From assembly GCA_029202545.1 (NCBI GenBank), contig CP119311.1, forward strand, positions 3,658,001-3,722,000: a stretch of 64,000 nt of DNA. Reading direction: 5' to 3'. Of the stretch, positions 52,291 through 62,161 are shown piece by piece. This stretch comes from Candidatus Pseudobacter hemicellulosilyticus. Its GTDB lineage: Bacteria; Bacteroidota; Bacteroidia; Chitinophagales; Chitinophagaceae. The position numbers were made by a program, and so were the translations under genes. The notes below the pieces were generated by a model. That model ran no database searches and had not been told where the DNA came from. It worked only from the letters and a program-made list of their open reading frames with translations. How positions within the stretch are numbered: position 1 is the first letter of the stretch; each line of letters opens with the position of its first letter.

Positions 52291-52878
52291 ATGGATCATC
52301 AATCACCGGAATCTCAGCATGATGCGCAATACTGGCGGCAGTTCCTGATGGGCGACCAGCAGGCTTTCGAAGTATTGTATCACCGGCATTACCAGCACCT
52401 GTATAATTATGGGTATGGTATCTGCGCGGACAGGGACCTGATCCGTGAGGGGATCCAGCAGCTGTTTGTAAAACTTTGGACCAACCGGGCAGGCCTGCAG
52501 CCCACCGGTTATGTAAAGCAATATATCTTCAAAGCTTTCCGTCACCACCTCTATGGCCTGCTGGAACAGCAACGGGGGCAGCCGGCCCCGCCTTCCCTGT
52601 CCATGCCCCTGGTACAGGACTCCCGGGAGGAAAAGATCATCCGGGGGGAGACCGCCCTGCATACTGCCGAAAGACTGCAGCAGCTTATGACCCGGCTCAC
52701 ACCCCGCCAGAAAGAGGCTATTCAGCTACGATTCTTCGAAAATCTCTCATACGAAGAAGTGGCACAGGTATTGGATATGCAGGTAGGTGCGGCATATAAA
52801 CTCATTTACCGGGCCCTGGAAAGATTGCGGGAAGCGGCGCCAACAGCCATCCTGCTGCTTTACTGGTTGCCCTTTTGA
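52291..52878 (+). CDS. ECF RNA polymerase sigma factor (locus C)
   Basis: 195 residues. Region 2: A-F-E-V-L-Y-H-R-H-Y-Q-H-L-Y-N-Y-G, I-Q-Q-L-F-V-K-L-W. Region 4: L-T-P-R-Q-K-E-A-I-Q-L-R-F-F-E-N-L-S-Y-E-E-V-A-Q-V-L. It has an ATG start, unlike the TTG starts of loci A and B. It precedes a FecR gene and a TonB receptor with an STN domain, so it should drive locus C. Confidence 0.9.
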   Translation: MDHQSPESQHDAQYWRQFLMGDQQAFEVLYHRHYQHLYNYGYGICADRDLIREGIQQLFVKLWTNRAGLQPTGYVKQYIFKAFRHHLYGLLEQQRGQPAPPSLSMPLVQDSREEKIIRGETALHTAERLQQLMTRLTPRQKEAIQLRFFENLSYEEVAQVLDMQVGAAYKLIYRALERLREAAPTAILLLYWLPF

Positions 52879-52995
52879 CGATGGCCGCCACGACGAAAAA
52901 AAATAATTTAAATTTTTGGGATAATTCATCGGGTATCGCCGTATTACTATAAGGGAACCGGCGCTGGACCGCAGAAGGTCCCTAACTTTATCGGT

Positions 52996-54042
52996 ATGTT
53001 AAATCATCAATACGGACAGTGGGGTGTGCCCGAATTCATGTCGGATCCTAAGTTCCAGGAATATGTGTTCAGGCAGGGCTATGAACCTGCCCTGCAATTG
53101 CACTGGCAACAGATCCGGGACCAGTTCCCGGAACAGGTGTCTGTGATGCAGGAGGCGGAGGAAATGCTGAAAGCCTTCCGGCAACAGGCGCTGACCACCG
53201 ATCCTGAAGGCGAGTGGCTGGTATGGCAGGAAGTGAAAAAAGTGCTGGATGTGCCCACAGCCGTTAAACGCCGGATCTTACGCCGCCCCGCCCTGGCGGC
53301 TGCATGGATAGGCCTGGCCCTGCTGATAGGCGGCTGGCTCTGCTGGCATATCCTTTCCCATCAGCAGGCTGCCATAGTGACCACGGCCGATGAAAAAGGC
53401 GCTTTCAAACTGGTGAAATTACCGGACTCCTCGCAGGTGATGCTGGGAGCCAACTCAGATATACGCTACCAGCCCTCCTGGAACCGCAAAGGACCCAGGG
53501 AAGTATGGCTCAACGGGGACGCTCATTTTGAAGTGAAACACCTGAACAAGGAACCACAGCGGGTAACCGAACGGGAGAAATTCCTGGTCCATGTCAATGA
53601 TGTAGAGATAGAAGTGCTGGGCACCGTATTCAATGTCTGGAACAGGAACGGCAAAACGGAAGTGGAGCTGGAATCAGGCAAGGTAAAGCTGCGTATGAAA
53701 GATACCGGGAAAGAAATGATCCTGCGTCCCGGTGAAGTGGCTACCATCTCCGGCAGGGAACTGGAACTGAATGAAGAGAAATCGGACCTGGTACTGCAGG
53801 GGCCTGCCCATGATAAACTCTATGAGTTGAATAACACTTCAGTAGCGGAGATCATTAAAATGATAGCCGGCACCTATGGAAAAAAAGTAGTGGTGGAAGA
53901 TACCGCCCTGCTGTCAAGAAGGATTGATGGGGTATTGCCCCTTTGCCATGAAAAAGACCTGCTGTTTGCGCTGTCGGGCATTCTCGACATCCGCGTACGG
54001 CAAACGGACGCCCTGACCTGGGTGTTCAGTACAGCTGAATAA
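52996..54042 (+). CDS. FecR-family anti-sigma factor (locus C)
   Basis: 348 residues. Cytoplasmic N-terminus, TM helix near 97-115 (A-A-A-W-I-G-L-A-L-L-I-G-G-W), then a FecR domain (K-L-P-D-S-S-Q-V-M-L-G-A-N-S; W-L-N-G-D-A-H-F-E-V; V-L-G-T-V-F-N-V-W) and a DUF4974 domain with V-A-E-I-I-K-M-I-A-G-T-Y-G-K-K-V. It is clearly more distant from the locus A and B copies than they are from each other. A hairpin GGACC/GGTCC at 52966-52981 lies in the 117-base gap upstream. Confidence 0.9.
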   Translation: MLNHQYGQWGVPEFMSDPKFQEYVFRQGYEPALQLHWQQIRDQFPEQVSVMQEAEEMLKAFRQQALTTDPEGEWLVWQEVKKVLDVPTAVKRRILRRPALAAAWIGLALLIGGWLCWHILSHQQAAIVTTADEKGAFKLVKLPDSSQVMLGANSDIRYQPSWNRKGPREVWLNGDAHFEVKHLNKEPQRVTEREKFLVHVNDVEIEVLGTVFNVWNRNGKTEVELESGKVKLRMKDTGKEMILRPGEVATISGRELELNEEKSDLVLQGPAHDKLYELNNTSVAEIIKMIAGTYGKKVVVEDTALLSRRIDGVLPLCHEKDLLFALSGILDIRVRQTDALTWVFSTAE

Positions 54043-54066
54043 AACCAACAAATCAAACTCCCGTTA

Positions 54067-57000
54067 ATGCGTAGAAAAACTGCTGTTTTTCTGCTGATGC
54101 TCTGTTGTGGGGCATTGGCAGGATATGCCCAGACCTCAGGTAAGTCGCTTAAAGAAGCGCTGGCCCTGATCACCAAAGAAAAAAAGGCGCGTTTCGTTTT
54201 TGAACGCCAGGTAGTGGAAGGACTGACCGTGCAATATGACTGGTCGCAGATAAAGACCCAGCCCGCCACAGATATCCTGGACAGCCTGCTTCAGCAGGTA
54301 GGATTATATTCCCTCCCCGTAGGCAATAATTATTATGCCATCAAGAAAGTAAAGAAACCTGCGGAGAATAAAAGTGCTACAATTTTTACGGTAGTGCCTG
54401 GTTCCACCACAAGGACCGGCAGTATCTACAGGGATTCCCTGATGCTCATCGTAACCGCCAAAGGAGTTTCCATCAAAGGCGTGGTGATGGAGCGCAGCAC
54501 CAACAAACCCGTGGAAGCCGCTACCGTACAGGTATTGCCCTATGATCTCTATGCCGTGACCGGCAGGGATGGCAGCTACAGTTTCCGGGATATTCCCGAA
54601 GGCCGTATCCGTGTCCTGGTGAGCGCACTCAGTATGGTGCCGCAGGAAAGGGAAGTGGATATTTCGGTTATTGAGCAGCGGTATGTACCTTTCTACCTGG
54701 CTACCCAGGCGCTCAATCTCCAGGAAGTCCAGGTGGTGGCCCTGGAAAATAAGACCGGCAGCACTGCTTCCACTATTTCCAAATCAGCCATTGAGCACCT
54801 GCAGGCTACCAGCCTGGCCGATGTGCTGCAATTGCTGCCCGGGGGCATAGCCAATAACCCGGACTTCAGCGGCGTCAGCCGGGCCTCTCTCCGGCAGGTC
54901 AACCCTGATAATGTGGGCTCTTTAGGTACCGCCCTCCTGGTGAACGGCGCACCCATTTCCAATAATGCCAATATGCAGGTGAGCAATACAGCTACCGGCG
55001 GCGCCAATGCCTCTTTCTCCACTTCCAGTGGGGCAGGGGTGGACCTCCGCCAGTTCTCGGCCGATAATGTGGAGTCCATTGAAGTGATCCGCGGCGTACC
55101 TTCCGTAGAGTATGGCGATCTCACTTCCGGCGCTATCATTGTTAAGACAAAGGCCGGTGTGGATCCTTTCAGCCTTAAAGCCCGTATCAATCCCCGCATC
55201 ACGCAGCTGGCCGCCGGCAAGGGTTTTGCCCTGGGCGCCAATGGCGGCACTATGCATGCCGACCTGGACTATACCCGCTCCTTCGACGACCAGCGTTTTA
55301 CTTTTGAAGGTTACCACCGGGTAACCGGCAGCGTGCTGTACAGCAAGAAATTTGGTACCCGGAGGCCTTTCTCCACCAATACCGGCTTCAGCTATTCCAT
55401 GAACCTGGACGAGCAGAAGCAGGACCCCGATGACAAACGTTACCAGTATGTGCGCAAGGCGCAGGACTATAATTACCGCTTCAATTCCGAAGGTCGCTGG
55501 GACCTGGGCAGGCAGTTTGCCCGTCAGCTGCAATACAGTGTGATGGTGAACTACGCCGTGCAGAAAAGCTTCCAGTCGCAACTGCTCAGCGGTTATATCT
55601 ACCCCATGTCCTATGCCACGGATAATGCCACGCAGCCTGGTGTTTTTGTGCCCTCCGAATATACATCCGAGTTATGGGTGGATGGTAAGCCCCTGAATGT
55701 TTTTGCCAAGCTCACCAATAGTTTCTTCCACCATGGCAACTGGCTCAATCACCGCGTGCTGATGGGCGCCGAATGGAAAACAGATGTCAACTCCGGCCAG
55801 GGCAAGACCTACGACCTCAGCCGGCCGCCGCAGATGCTGAGCAGCACGGCTGCCCGCCCGCGTGCGTATAAGGATATTCCGGCGCTCAACCAGTTGTCTT
55901 TTTATGTGGAAGATAAAATGCATGCCGATCTGCTGGGCCGGCGCATGACCCTCCAGGCCGGTATCCGCTTTGACAATATCCAGCCCACCGGTATCTGGAG
56001 TACGGAACAGAAAACAGTAGCGGCGCCCCGCTTCAACTGGAGCTACGACCTGCTGAAGAATTTCAGCATCCGCGCCGGCTATGGCATCACGGCCAAGGCC
56101 CCCACGCTGCTCTACCTCTATCCGCAGGAAGCCTATTATGACCTCATCAGCTATAACAGGTATACTTCAGCAGATCCCAATGAGCGGCTGGTGATGATCA
56201 CCACGCATAAACTGAATGCAGAAAACCCGGAACTGAAAGTGATGAAGAACCGGAAATCAGAACTGGGGTTCGACTGGAGCCTGGGCAGGAAAAAACGCCT
56301 GACCGTAACGGCTTTCTATGAGAAGATGACCAATGGTTATGGTTTTGCCGTAGCGCCCTGGAGCCTGGGCCTGCTGCCTGTACCCATTTATGAGGCCAGC
56401 TCCTTCCCGGCAGGACAGCCGCCGGTGCTGAATCCTGAGCCGGCACGCATAGATACTTTTGTGGCCGATTACCTGGTGCCGCTGAACAACCGCACCAATA
56501 CCAATAAAGGCATTGAGTTTGACCTGGACCTGGGCCGCTTCAACAGTATCCGCACCAGTTTTATATTGAACGGCGCCTGGATCAGGTCCACCAGCGTCAG
56601 TAGCGAGGTAACGGTCATGAAGCGCAGCTTCAACGGCCAGGACCCCATGCGGATAGCGGTGTATGATAAAGGTCGCGGTACAGAAAGCGAACGCTTCAGC
56701 ACCACCCTGCGGATGATCCATAATATTCCGGAGCTGCGTTTCCTGGTATCCTTATCTGTCCAGACCATCTGGAAAGAGCAAAACAGGAATATCGGGTACG
56801 ATAGCCTGCCCATTGCTTATATCCACAGCCGCACCGGTGAAACCATCACCCTGGCGGACCATGAGCGGCAGGCCCTTAACCGGATCGCGGACAGGGACCT
56901 GGTAGAAACCTTTTCCGACGGGTATTTCCGGACAGAACGCTGGGACCCGCTCTGGTTATTCAACCTGCGGCTTACCAAGGAAATAGGGAAGAATATGTCC

Positions 57001-57126
57001 TTCTCCTTTTTTGCCAATAACGTGTTTGCACACCGGCCGCTGCAACAGAGTACCCGCTACTATACCAACTATGTACGGCGGAACCCGGAATTTTTCTTCG
57101 GCACCGAGATCGGTATCAAATTCTAA
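54067..57126 (+). CDS. TonB-dependent receptor with STN signalling domain (locus C)
   Basis: 1019 residues. Signal peptide (ending G-Y-A-Q near 22), STN domain (about 25-100), carboxypeptidase-like sandwich (I-K-G-V-V-M-E-R-S-T-N-K-P-V, about 138-215), plug (L-A-D-V-L-Q-L-L-P-G-G; V-E-S-I-E-V-I-R-G-V-P-S-V-E-Y-G-D-L-T-S-G) and barrel ending I-G-I-K-F. It is not followed by a SusD gene and lacks the SusC plug motif, so it is a classic receptor for siderophore, heme, peptide or cofactor uptake. It starts 24 bases after FecR; the hairpin leader of loci A and B is absent. Confidence 0.9.
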   Translation: MRRKTAVFLLMLCCGALAGYAQTSGKSLKEALALITKEKKARFVFERQVVEGLTVQYDWSQIKTQPATDILDSLLQQVGLYSLPVGNNYYAIKKVKKPAENKSATIFTVVPGSTTRTGSIYRDSLMLIVTAKGVSIKGVVMERSTNKPVEAATVQVLPYDLYAVTGRDGSYSFRDIPEGRIRVLVSALSMVPQEREVDISVIEQRYVPFYLATQALNLQEVQVVALENKTGSTASTISKSAIEHLQATSLADVLQLLPGGIANNPDFSGVSRASLRQVNPDNVGSLGTALLVNGAPISNNANMQVSNTATGGANASFSTSSGAGVDLRQFSADNVESIEVIRGVPSVEYGDLTSGAIIVKTKAGVDPFSLKARINPRITQLAAGKGFALGANGGTMHADLDYTRSFDDQRFTFEGYHRVTGSVLYSKKFGTRRPFSTNTGFSYSMNLDEQKQDPDDKRYQYVRKAQDYNYRFNSEGRWDLGRQFARQLQYSVMVNYAVQKSFQSQLLSGYIYPMSYATDNATQPGVFVPSEYTSELWVDGKPLNVFAKLTNSFFHHGNWLNHRVLMGAEWKTDVNSGQGKTYDLSRPPQMLSSTAARPRAYKDIPALNQLSFYVEDKMHADLLGRRMTLQAGIRFDNIQPTGIWSTEQKTVAAPRFNWSYDLLKNFSIRAGYGITAKAPTLLYLYPQEAYYDLISYNRYTSADPNERLVMITTHKLNAENPELKVMKNRKSELGFDWSLGRKKRLTVTAFYEKMTNGYGFAVAPWSLGLLPVPIYEASSFPAGQPPVLNPEPARIDTFVADYLVPLNNRTNTNKGIEFDLDLGRFNSIRTSFILNGAWIRSTSVSSEVTVMKRSFNGQDPMRIAVYDKGRGTESERFSTTLRMIHNIPELRFLVSLSVQTIWKEQNRNIGYDSLPIAYIHSRTGETITLADHERQALNRIADRDLVETFSDGYFRTERWDPLWLFNLRLTKEIGKNMSFSFFANNVFAHRPLQQSTRYYTNYVRRNPEFFFGTEIGIKF

Positions 57127-57143
57127 ATCCCAACCAACGAAAT

Positions 57144-58346
57144 ATGTACAGGAATCAATTCATAGTGTGGCTGCTGCTGGGCCTGGTGGTCATGGGCGGC
57201 TGCCGCAAGGCTTACCTGGATGTTAACCTGCGCGGCGTGGCCCTGCAGGTCAATTTCCCGGATAATTTCTCTACCATCCCCGCGGCCAACGCCACGGTCA
57301 GCTTTCGCAATACCAATACCGGTGTGCAATTCACCTTCACTACAGACAGTGAGGGCCGCATACTGGTGGACAGCCTGCTGAAAGGCAGTTACGAGGTCAA
57401 CGCCTTCCGTAAGGTGGAGCCGGCCGAAGCGCTGCAACTGGTGGGTATTGATGCGGAGATCTTCCTCAATGCCGCTATTCCCAACCTAAGCATTGGTGAT
57501 AACAATGTTCCGGAAGTGCTGAAGCTGAAAGGCACCCTGCCCGGTGGCCTTGTGTTCAAGGAAGTATTTTATACCGGTTCCAGGACACCTGCCGGCGGCA
57601 GTTATTTCTCCGATCAGTTCTACGAGATCTATAACAATTCTGCGGATACCATTTATGCTGACAGCCTCTGCATTGCCAATACGGGTGGCACCAGCGGTCA
57701 GTCTTCTACCGGCAGGACCTGGGGCTTTATGTCGGACCCCGATCATGTATACCTGCAGAACGTATGGATGGTGCCGGGTACAGGCCGGGATCATCCCATA
57801 GCCCCCGGTGAAAGCATTATTATTGCGCAGGACGGTATCAACCACCAGGATGACCCGCTGGGTAACCCTTCTTCCCCGGTGAACCTGGGCCTGGGCAGGG
57901 CCGATTTTGAGACCTATGTGCCCCGCTCTGATAACCGCGATCTTGACTCTGATGTGCCCAACCTGACGGCCATTTACCTGGGCTCGGTAGGATTCGACTG
58001 GCTGGTGCCGGTCTTTGGTCCGGGCATGGTCATCTTCCGGCATTCCAATGTTGCGGCGCTGCCCCTGTTTGTTGAACCCAATAACACTTCTTCCGCCCAG
58101 TACATGCAGGTGCCCATCGACAGTGTGTATGATGCGGTAGACTTCCTGGCCAATGCCAATGCAGTGAACTTCAAACGCATTCCCGTGGCGCTGGACGCTG
58201 GCTTTAAATTCTGCTCAGGCACCTATGTGGGGGAGAGTGTACGCCGTAAAGTGCGCACCAGCATCAATGGAAGAAGAGTGCTGCAGGACTTCAACAATAC
58301 CACAGAAGATTTCGAAGTTGCTACCCGTCCACTTGTCAGGTGGTAA
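57144..58346 (+). CDS. DUF4876-like surface lipoprotein
   Basis: 400 residues; lipoprotein signal with M-G-G-C lipobox near residue 20. An early beta-sandwich (V-S-F-R-N-T-N-T-G-V-Q-F-T-F-T-T-D-S-E-G) resembles a carboxypeptidase-like fold, followed by a region with F-Y-E-I-Y-N-N-S-A-D-T-I-Y-A-D-S-L-C-I that looks like a lamin-tail-like domain. The family is called DUF4876 and is found beside TonB receptors in Bacteroidota, as here. It probably sits on the cell surface as the receptor's ligand-binding partner, in the place a SusD would take (inference). Confidence 0.75.
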   Translation: MYRNQFIVWLLLGLVVMGGCRKAYLDVNLRGVALQVNFPDNFSTIPAANATVSFRNTNTGVQFTFTTDSEGRILVDSLLKGSYEVNAFRKVEPAEALQLVGIDAEIFLNAAIPNLSIGDNNVPEVLKLKGTLPGGLVFKEVFYTGSRTPAGGSYFSDQFYEIYNNSADTIYADSLCIANTGGTSGQSSTGRTWGFMSDPDHVYLQNVWMVPGTGRDHPIAPGESIIIAQDGINHQDDPLGNPSSPVNLGLGRADFETYVPRSDNRDLDSDVPNLTAIYLGSVGFDWLVPVFGPGMVIFRHSNVAALPLFVEPNNTSSAQYMQVPIDSVYDAVDFLANANAVNFKRIPVALDAGFKFCSGTYVGESVRRKVRTSINGRRVLQDFNNTTEDFEVATRPLVRW

Positions 58347-58369
58347 GCGTTCAACCCTAAAACTAATTT

Positions 58370-59923
58370 ATGTTCAAACGAATCATATACTTACTCTCCC
58401 TCTTTGGCGCTACCACCGCCCTGGGCCAGGATACCCTGTCCTCTGCCAATGGGAAATTATTACTGCTGCCCTTCCGCAATCCCTGGATCAATAGCCACAA
58501 TGCTGCGGGCCTGGCCACCCTGCCTGTGCCAGGTTTGGGACGAACCTATGCTGGCGCCGGTTATGAAGATGGCTCGCTGAAGCGGGCGCAGCAGCCCGGC
58601 TCTTCCACCCTGCTGCAGTTTGCTTCGGAAAGATACCAGCAATTGCAGACCGCTTCCCTCTATGGCCGGTTCAGCTTCCAGCAGGTCTGGGACAAGGATG
58701 TACGGATGAATGCCGTGCTGGATCCTTACCGCCGTAACCCGTATGTGCTGGGGGACTCGCTGGGGGGCGACTGGAAAAAGCAGCACTATGAGCTGGAACT
58801 GAAAGCGGCTGTACCCCTGAACAAGGACAATAGTTTTATTGCCGGTGCAGGCGTATTATACAAAGCCGGAACAGGCGCCCGCCAGAATGATCCCCGTCCC
58901 CTGACCAATGTCAACGATATGGCATTAAGTCCTTCACTGCTCTGGAAACTGCATAATAACTGGACTATTGGCGTGAACGGGCAATTTGATTTTTATAAGG
59001 AAGAAATATCCGTGACCACCAGCAACCCCCAGGATATGCATTATGTATACCGGCTGGCCGGCCTGGGTAATTACTACCAGGAGATCATGACCGGCTATAC
59101 CCGCTATTATAAAGGAAGCACTATGGGGGGCGGTATGCAGCTGCAATGGGAGCGGGAAGGCCTCCAGGTATTACTGGACGGAGGTTTTGCTTACCGCAAA
59201 GAAGATGCGCAGGATGGCGTCACTATTCCCCGGATCATGGGCCGCTTCAGTGAAAGGCAGGCAAGGCTGTCTGGTACAGTCAATTACCTGGCCGGCAGCA
59301 TGACCCACCAGTGGCAGGGCAGCTGGAAATCCTTCAATGGAGAAGGGCAGGACCTGCACTATGGACAAACGGCCAGCACAGAGCCCATCAAGCTGGTGAA
59401 TGATGATGTGGTCAACAGTACCTATTATAATGAAGCAGGCCTGCAATACCGCTGGATAAAAGATGCTTTTCAGGATGATTTCAAATGGATGCTGGAAGCA
59501 TCGGTAGTGTATAATGGCATGGACCTGCGGTATAATTATCCGCGGAGCCGGCAGACCATTGACGCCAATGAGTATACGCTGAAGTTCAGTCGCAATCATA
59601 TCGTCACAGACGCCCGTAATTTTCTCTGGACCCTCAGTGTAGGGCTGCGGGATAACTTCACCGCCTTCAATGACTACAAACCTTTTGGCGGGCAGACCAA
59701 CCTGGTGATGGACCAGTACCTGCTGCCCGACCAGGCCTGGCTCTCTTCCGATATTTTCAAAGCCGGTCTCTCTGCCGAATACCGCTTCCCGCTCAACCAG
59801 CGGGCGCTGACCTCGCTGTATGTGCGTGCTTCCGGTAATATCTGGAGCCGTATGGGCAATGACGCTTCCCTCACCGGTAAGCAACGGAATTTTGCCGCTA
59901 TCAGTTTTGGGATGACCTACTAA
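58370..59923 (+). CDS. DUF6850-like outer-membrane beta-barrel protein
   Basis: 517 residues; signal peptide ending A-L-G-Q near 19, then alternating hydrophobic beta-strands to a terminal aromatic (G-M-T-Y), the pattern of an outer-membrane barrel. It follows the DUF4876-like gene by 23 bases and precedes the caspase-like gene by 2 bases. The DUF4876/DUF6850 pairing beside a TonB receptor is a recurring arrangement. The function is unknown. Confidence 0.75.
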   Translation: MFKRIIYLLSLFGATTALGQDTLSSANGKLLLLPFRNPWINSHNAAGLATLPVPGLGRTYAGAGYEDGSLKRAQQPGSSTLLQFASERYQQLQTASLYGRFSFQQVWDKDVRMNAVLDPYRRNPYVLGDSLGGDWKKQHYELELKAAVPLNKDNSFIAGAGVLYKAGTGARQNDPRPLTNVNDMALSPSLLWKLHNNWTIGVNGQFDFYKEEISVTTSNPQDMHYVYRLAGLGNYYQEIMTGYTRYYKGSTMGGGMQLQWEREGLQVLLDGGFAYRKEDAQDGVTIPRIMGRFSERQARLSGTVNYLAGSMTHQWQGSWKSFNGEGQDLHYGQTASTEPIKLVNDDVVNSTYYNEAGLQYRWIKDAFQDDFKWMLEASVVYNGMDLRYNYPRSRQTIDANEYTLKFSRNHIVTDARNFLWTLSVGLRDNFTAFNDYKPFGGQTNLVMDQYLLPDQAWLSSDIFKAGLSAEYRFPLNQRALTSLYVRASGNIWSRMGNDASLTGKQRNFAAISFGMTY

Positions 59924-59925
59924 CT

Positions 59926-62148
59926 ATGATCACTATGTTGAAACGAGATCAGATAATAACCCTGCTGGGCGCCTTGCTGCTGCTGGCGCCTGCTGTACAT
60001 GCGCAGCAGGTCCTGCGAAAGCCTGTTGTGAAACAGGCTGTAGTAGCCGTACTGGCAGATGCGGAAGTAGCTGCCAGTGCTGCCTTTGGGGAGTATTGCC
60101 AGATGCTGGAAACAAAGGAAGGACTGGGTGTATATGCAGTGGGTGCCGCCTGGAAAAACCCAGAGCAGGTACGGGAACTGGTACGCAGTATCCGAAAGGA
60201 CTATCCCGGCCTGGAAGGGCTGGTGCTGATAGGGCGTATTCCCGTGCCCATGATCCGGAACGGCCAGCATATGACCACGGCCTTCAAGATGGACGAATTG
60301 AAATATCACCGTAACCAGTCGTCCGTGGCCAGTGATCGTTTCTATGACGACCTGGCATTGCAGTTCCGCTATATAGGGCAGGACTCCGCACAGCCTGACT
60401 GGTTCTATTATGAACTGCTGGAAAGCGGACCGCAGGTGATCCGCTCTGAGCTGTATACGGGCCGTATCATGAGCCATGCAACCGGACAGCAACGGGTGGA
60501 AGAGATCAGCGCCTTCCTGCGCAAAGCAGTAGCGGCGCGGGAGCAGGCACAGCCACTGGACCAGTTCATGGCTTTTACCGGCGGGGCTTATAATTCAGAA
60601 TCCCTTACTTCCTGGTACCAGGAGCAGCTGGTATTGCAGGAGATCATGCCGGCCCTGTTCAAAACAAATATGGGTTACAGGCCCCTGCATTTCAGCATGG
60701 ACCCCAAAATGAAATACCGCCTCTTCAGTGAACTGCAAAGGCCCGGCCTTGACCTGGCCCTGCTCACCGAACACGGCGATATTGAATTGCAGTACATCAA
60801 TAATTCACCTGCGGGCAATGACGCAACATTTGCGTTGCAGCTCCTGCGCTACCAGGCAAGGACTGCTTTACGACGGGCAGTGGCCAAAGGACAAAGTCCT
60901 GAAGCGGCCAAAGAAGCCCTGCTCAAAAAGATGGAGCTGCCCGCTGCCTGGTTTGACGGGGCGCTGGACAACGACAGCCTGCGCAAGGCTGATTCCCTTG
61001 TCAATGCAGAGACCAATATTGTAACGGCTGACCTGGCTACGGTATCTCCTGTAGCGCGTATGGTGATCTTCAATGCCTGCTACAATGGCTCTTTCCATCA
61101 CCCGGAGAATATTTCCGCCGCCTACCTGTTTGGGAAAGGACAAACCCTGGTGACGCATGGCAATACCACCAATGTATTGCAGGATAAGTGGACCATTGAA
61201 CATTTGGGCCTGCTGTACCGCGGGGCCAGGGCAGGGCAGTGGAGCCGCCTCAACAATACCCTGGAATCCTCGCTGAATGGTGATCCTACCTGGCGTTTCC
61301 AGGCGGCTGGCTCCGGGACCCTGAACAAACTCCTGGCCGGGCCCGGGACAGTGGCCGACTGGGAAAAGCAGCTGCTGCAAAACGATCCCGTGATGCAATC
61401 ACTGGCGCTGCGCAAATTGTTTGAGCTGAAAGGAAAGGCTATCTCCCCCGTACTTAGAAAATATTATGAAGAGACTGAATACAGGCACACAAGGATGGAA
61501 GCGCTGAAGCTACTGGCCCGCATAGGCGATACGCAGTATGTGGCAGTAGCCGGCGCTGCCCTCTTTGATCCCTATGAGCTGATCCGCCGTAAATCTGCCG
61601 AGTGGATCGCCAAAGCGGGTCACCATCGTTTTGCGCCCCTGCTCATCAATGCCCTGCTGGCGCATCCTGAAGATGCCCGGCTGTCCTGGACTGCGGGCAG
61701 GGCGCTGGACCTGCTGGACTGGGACAATACCCTGCAGGTACTGGATAGCCTGCAATCAACAGTCAGCTGGCGGTATGATGGTCCGCAATGGATCAGTCAG
61801 CTGAAAGAACAGGTGCAGGACGCGCAGCTGTCTGCCCGCCAGACCCTCGCTGTTATCCTGGACCCCAACGCAAAGGAAGAAGCACGTATCCAGCGGATAC
61901 GCCTGCTGCGCAATATGACCTACCATGCCCTGGTGCCTGAACTGTTGCCCCTGCTGGCTGATGCGCAGGCGCCGGAAGCCGTGCGCATCAACCTTGCTGA
62001 AGCGCTGGGTTGGTTCGTACTCTCGTACCAGAAGCCGGCTATTACGGCTGCCTGCCAGCAGGTGATCAAACAGCCTGGAACAACCGAATTGTTGAAGCAG
62101 GAAGCTACACAGACCATCACCCGGCTCAACCATTGGAGCTTACCCTAA
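59926..62148 (+). CDS. Secreted caspase/gingipain-like (C25-type) protein with HEAT-like repeats, first copy
   Basis: 740 residues. Signal peptide (A-V-H-A-Q-Q near 27), then a Rossmann-like caspase fold: L-V-L-I-G-R-I-P-V-P-M-I-R, S-D-R-F-Y-D-D-L, then His283 in T-E-H-G-D and Cys385 in F-N-A-C-Y-N-G-S-F, the His-Cys dyad order of clan CD peptidases. Past about residue 480 the sequence turns into helical pairs with HEAT-type spacing (L-L-A-R-I-G-D; R-R-K-S-A-E-W-I-A-K-A-G). It starts 2 bases after the barrel gene, and M-I-T-M gives two possible starts (59926, 59935). Dyad position and context point to a surface-related protease or processing factor; substrate unknown. Confidence 0.75.
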   Translation: MITMLKRDQIITLLGALLLLAPAVHAQQVLRKPVVKQAVVAVLADAEVAASAAFGEYCQMLETKEGLGVYAVGAAWKNPEQVRELVRSIRKDYPGLEGLVLIGRIPVPMIRNGQHMTTAFKMDELKYHRNQSSVASDRFYDDLALQFRYIGQDSAQPDWFYYELLESGPQVIRSELYTGRIMSHATGQQRVEEISAFLRKAVAAREQAQPLDQFMAFTGGAYNSESLTSWYQEQLVLQEIMPALFKTNMGYRPLHFSMDPKMKYRLFSELQRPGLDLALLTEHGDIELQYINNSPAGNDATFALQLLRYQARTALRRAVAKGQSPEAAKEALLKKMELPAAWFDGALDNDSLRKADSLVNAETNIVTADLATVSPVARMVIFNACYNGSFHHPENISAAYLFGKGQTLVTHGNTTNVLQDKWTIEHLGLLYRGARAGQWSRLNNTLESSLNGDPTWRFQAAGSGTLNKLLAGPGTVADWEKQLLQNDPVMQSLALRKLFELKGKAISPVLRKYYEETEYRHTRMEALKLLARIGDTQYVAVAGAALFDPYELIRRKSAEWIAKAGHHRFAPLLINALLAHPEDARLSWTAGRALDLLDWDNTLQVLDSLQSTVSWRYDGPQWISQLKEQVQDAQLSARQTLAVILDPNAKEEARIQRIRLLRNMTYHALVPELLPLLADAQAPEAVRINLAEALGWFVLSYQKPAITAACQQVIKQPGTTELLKQEATQTITRLNHWSLP

Positions 62149-62161
62149 ACTAAATGCACAA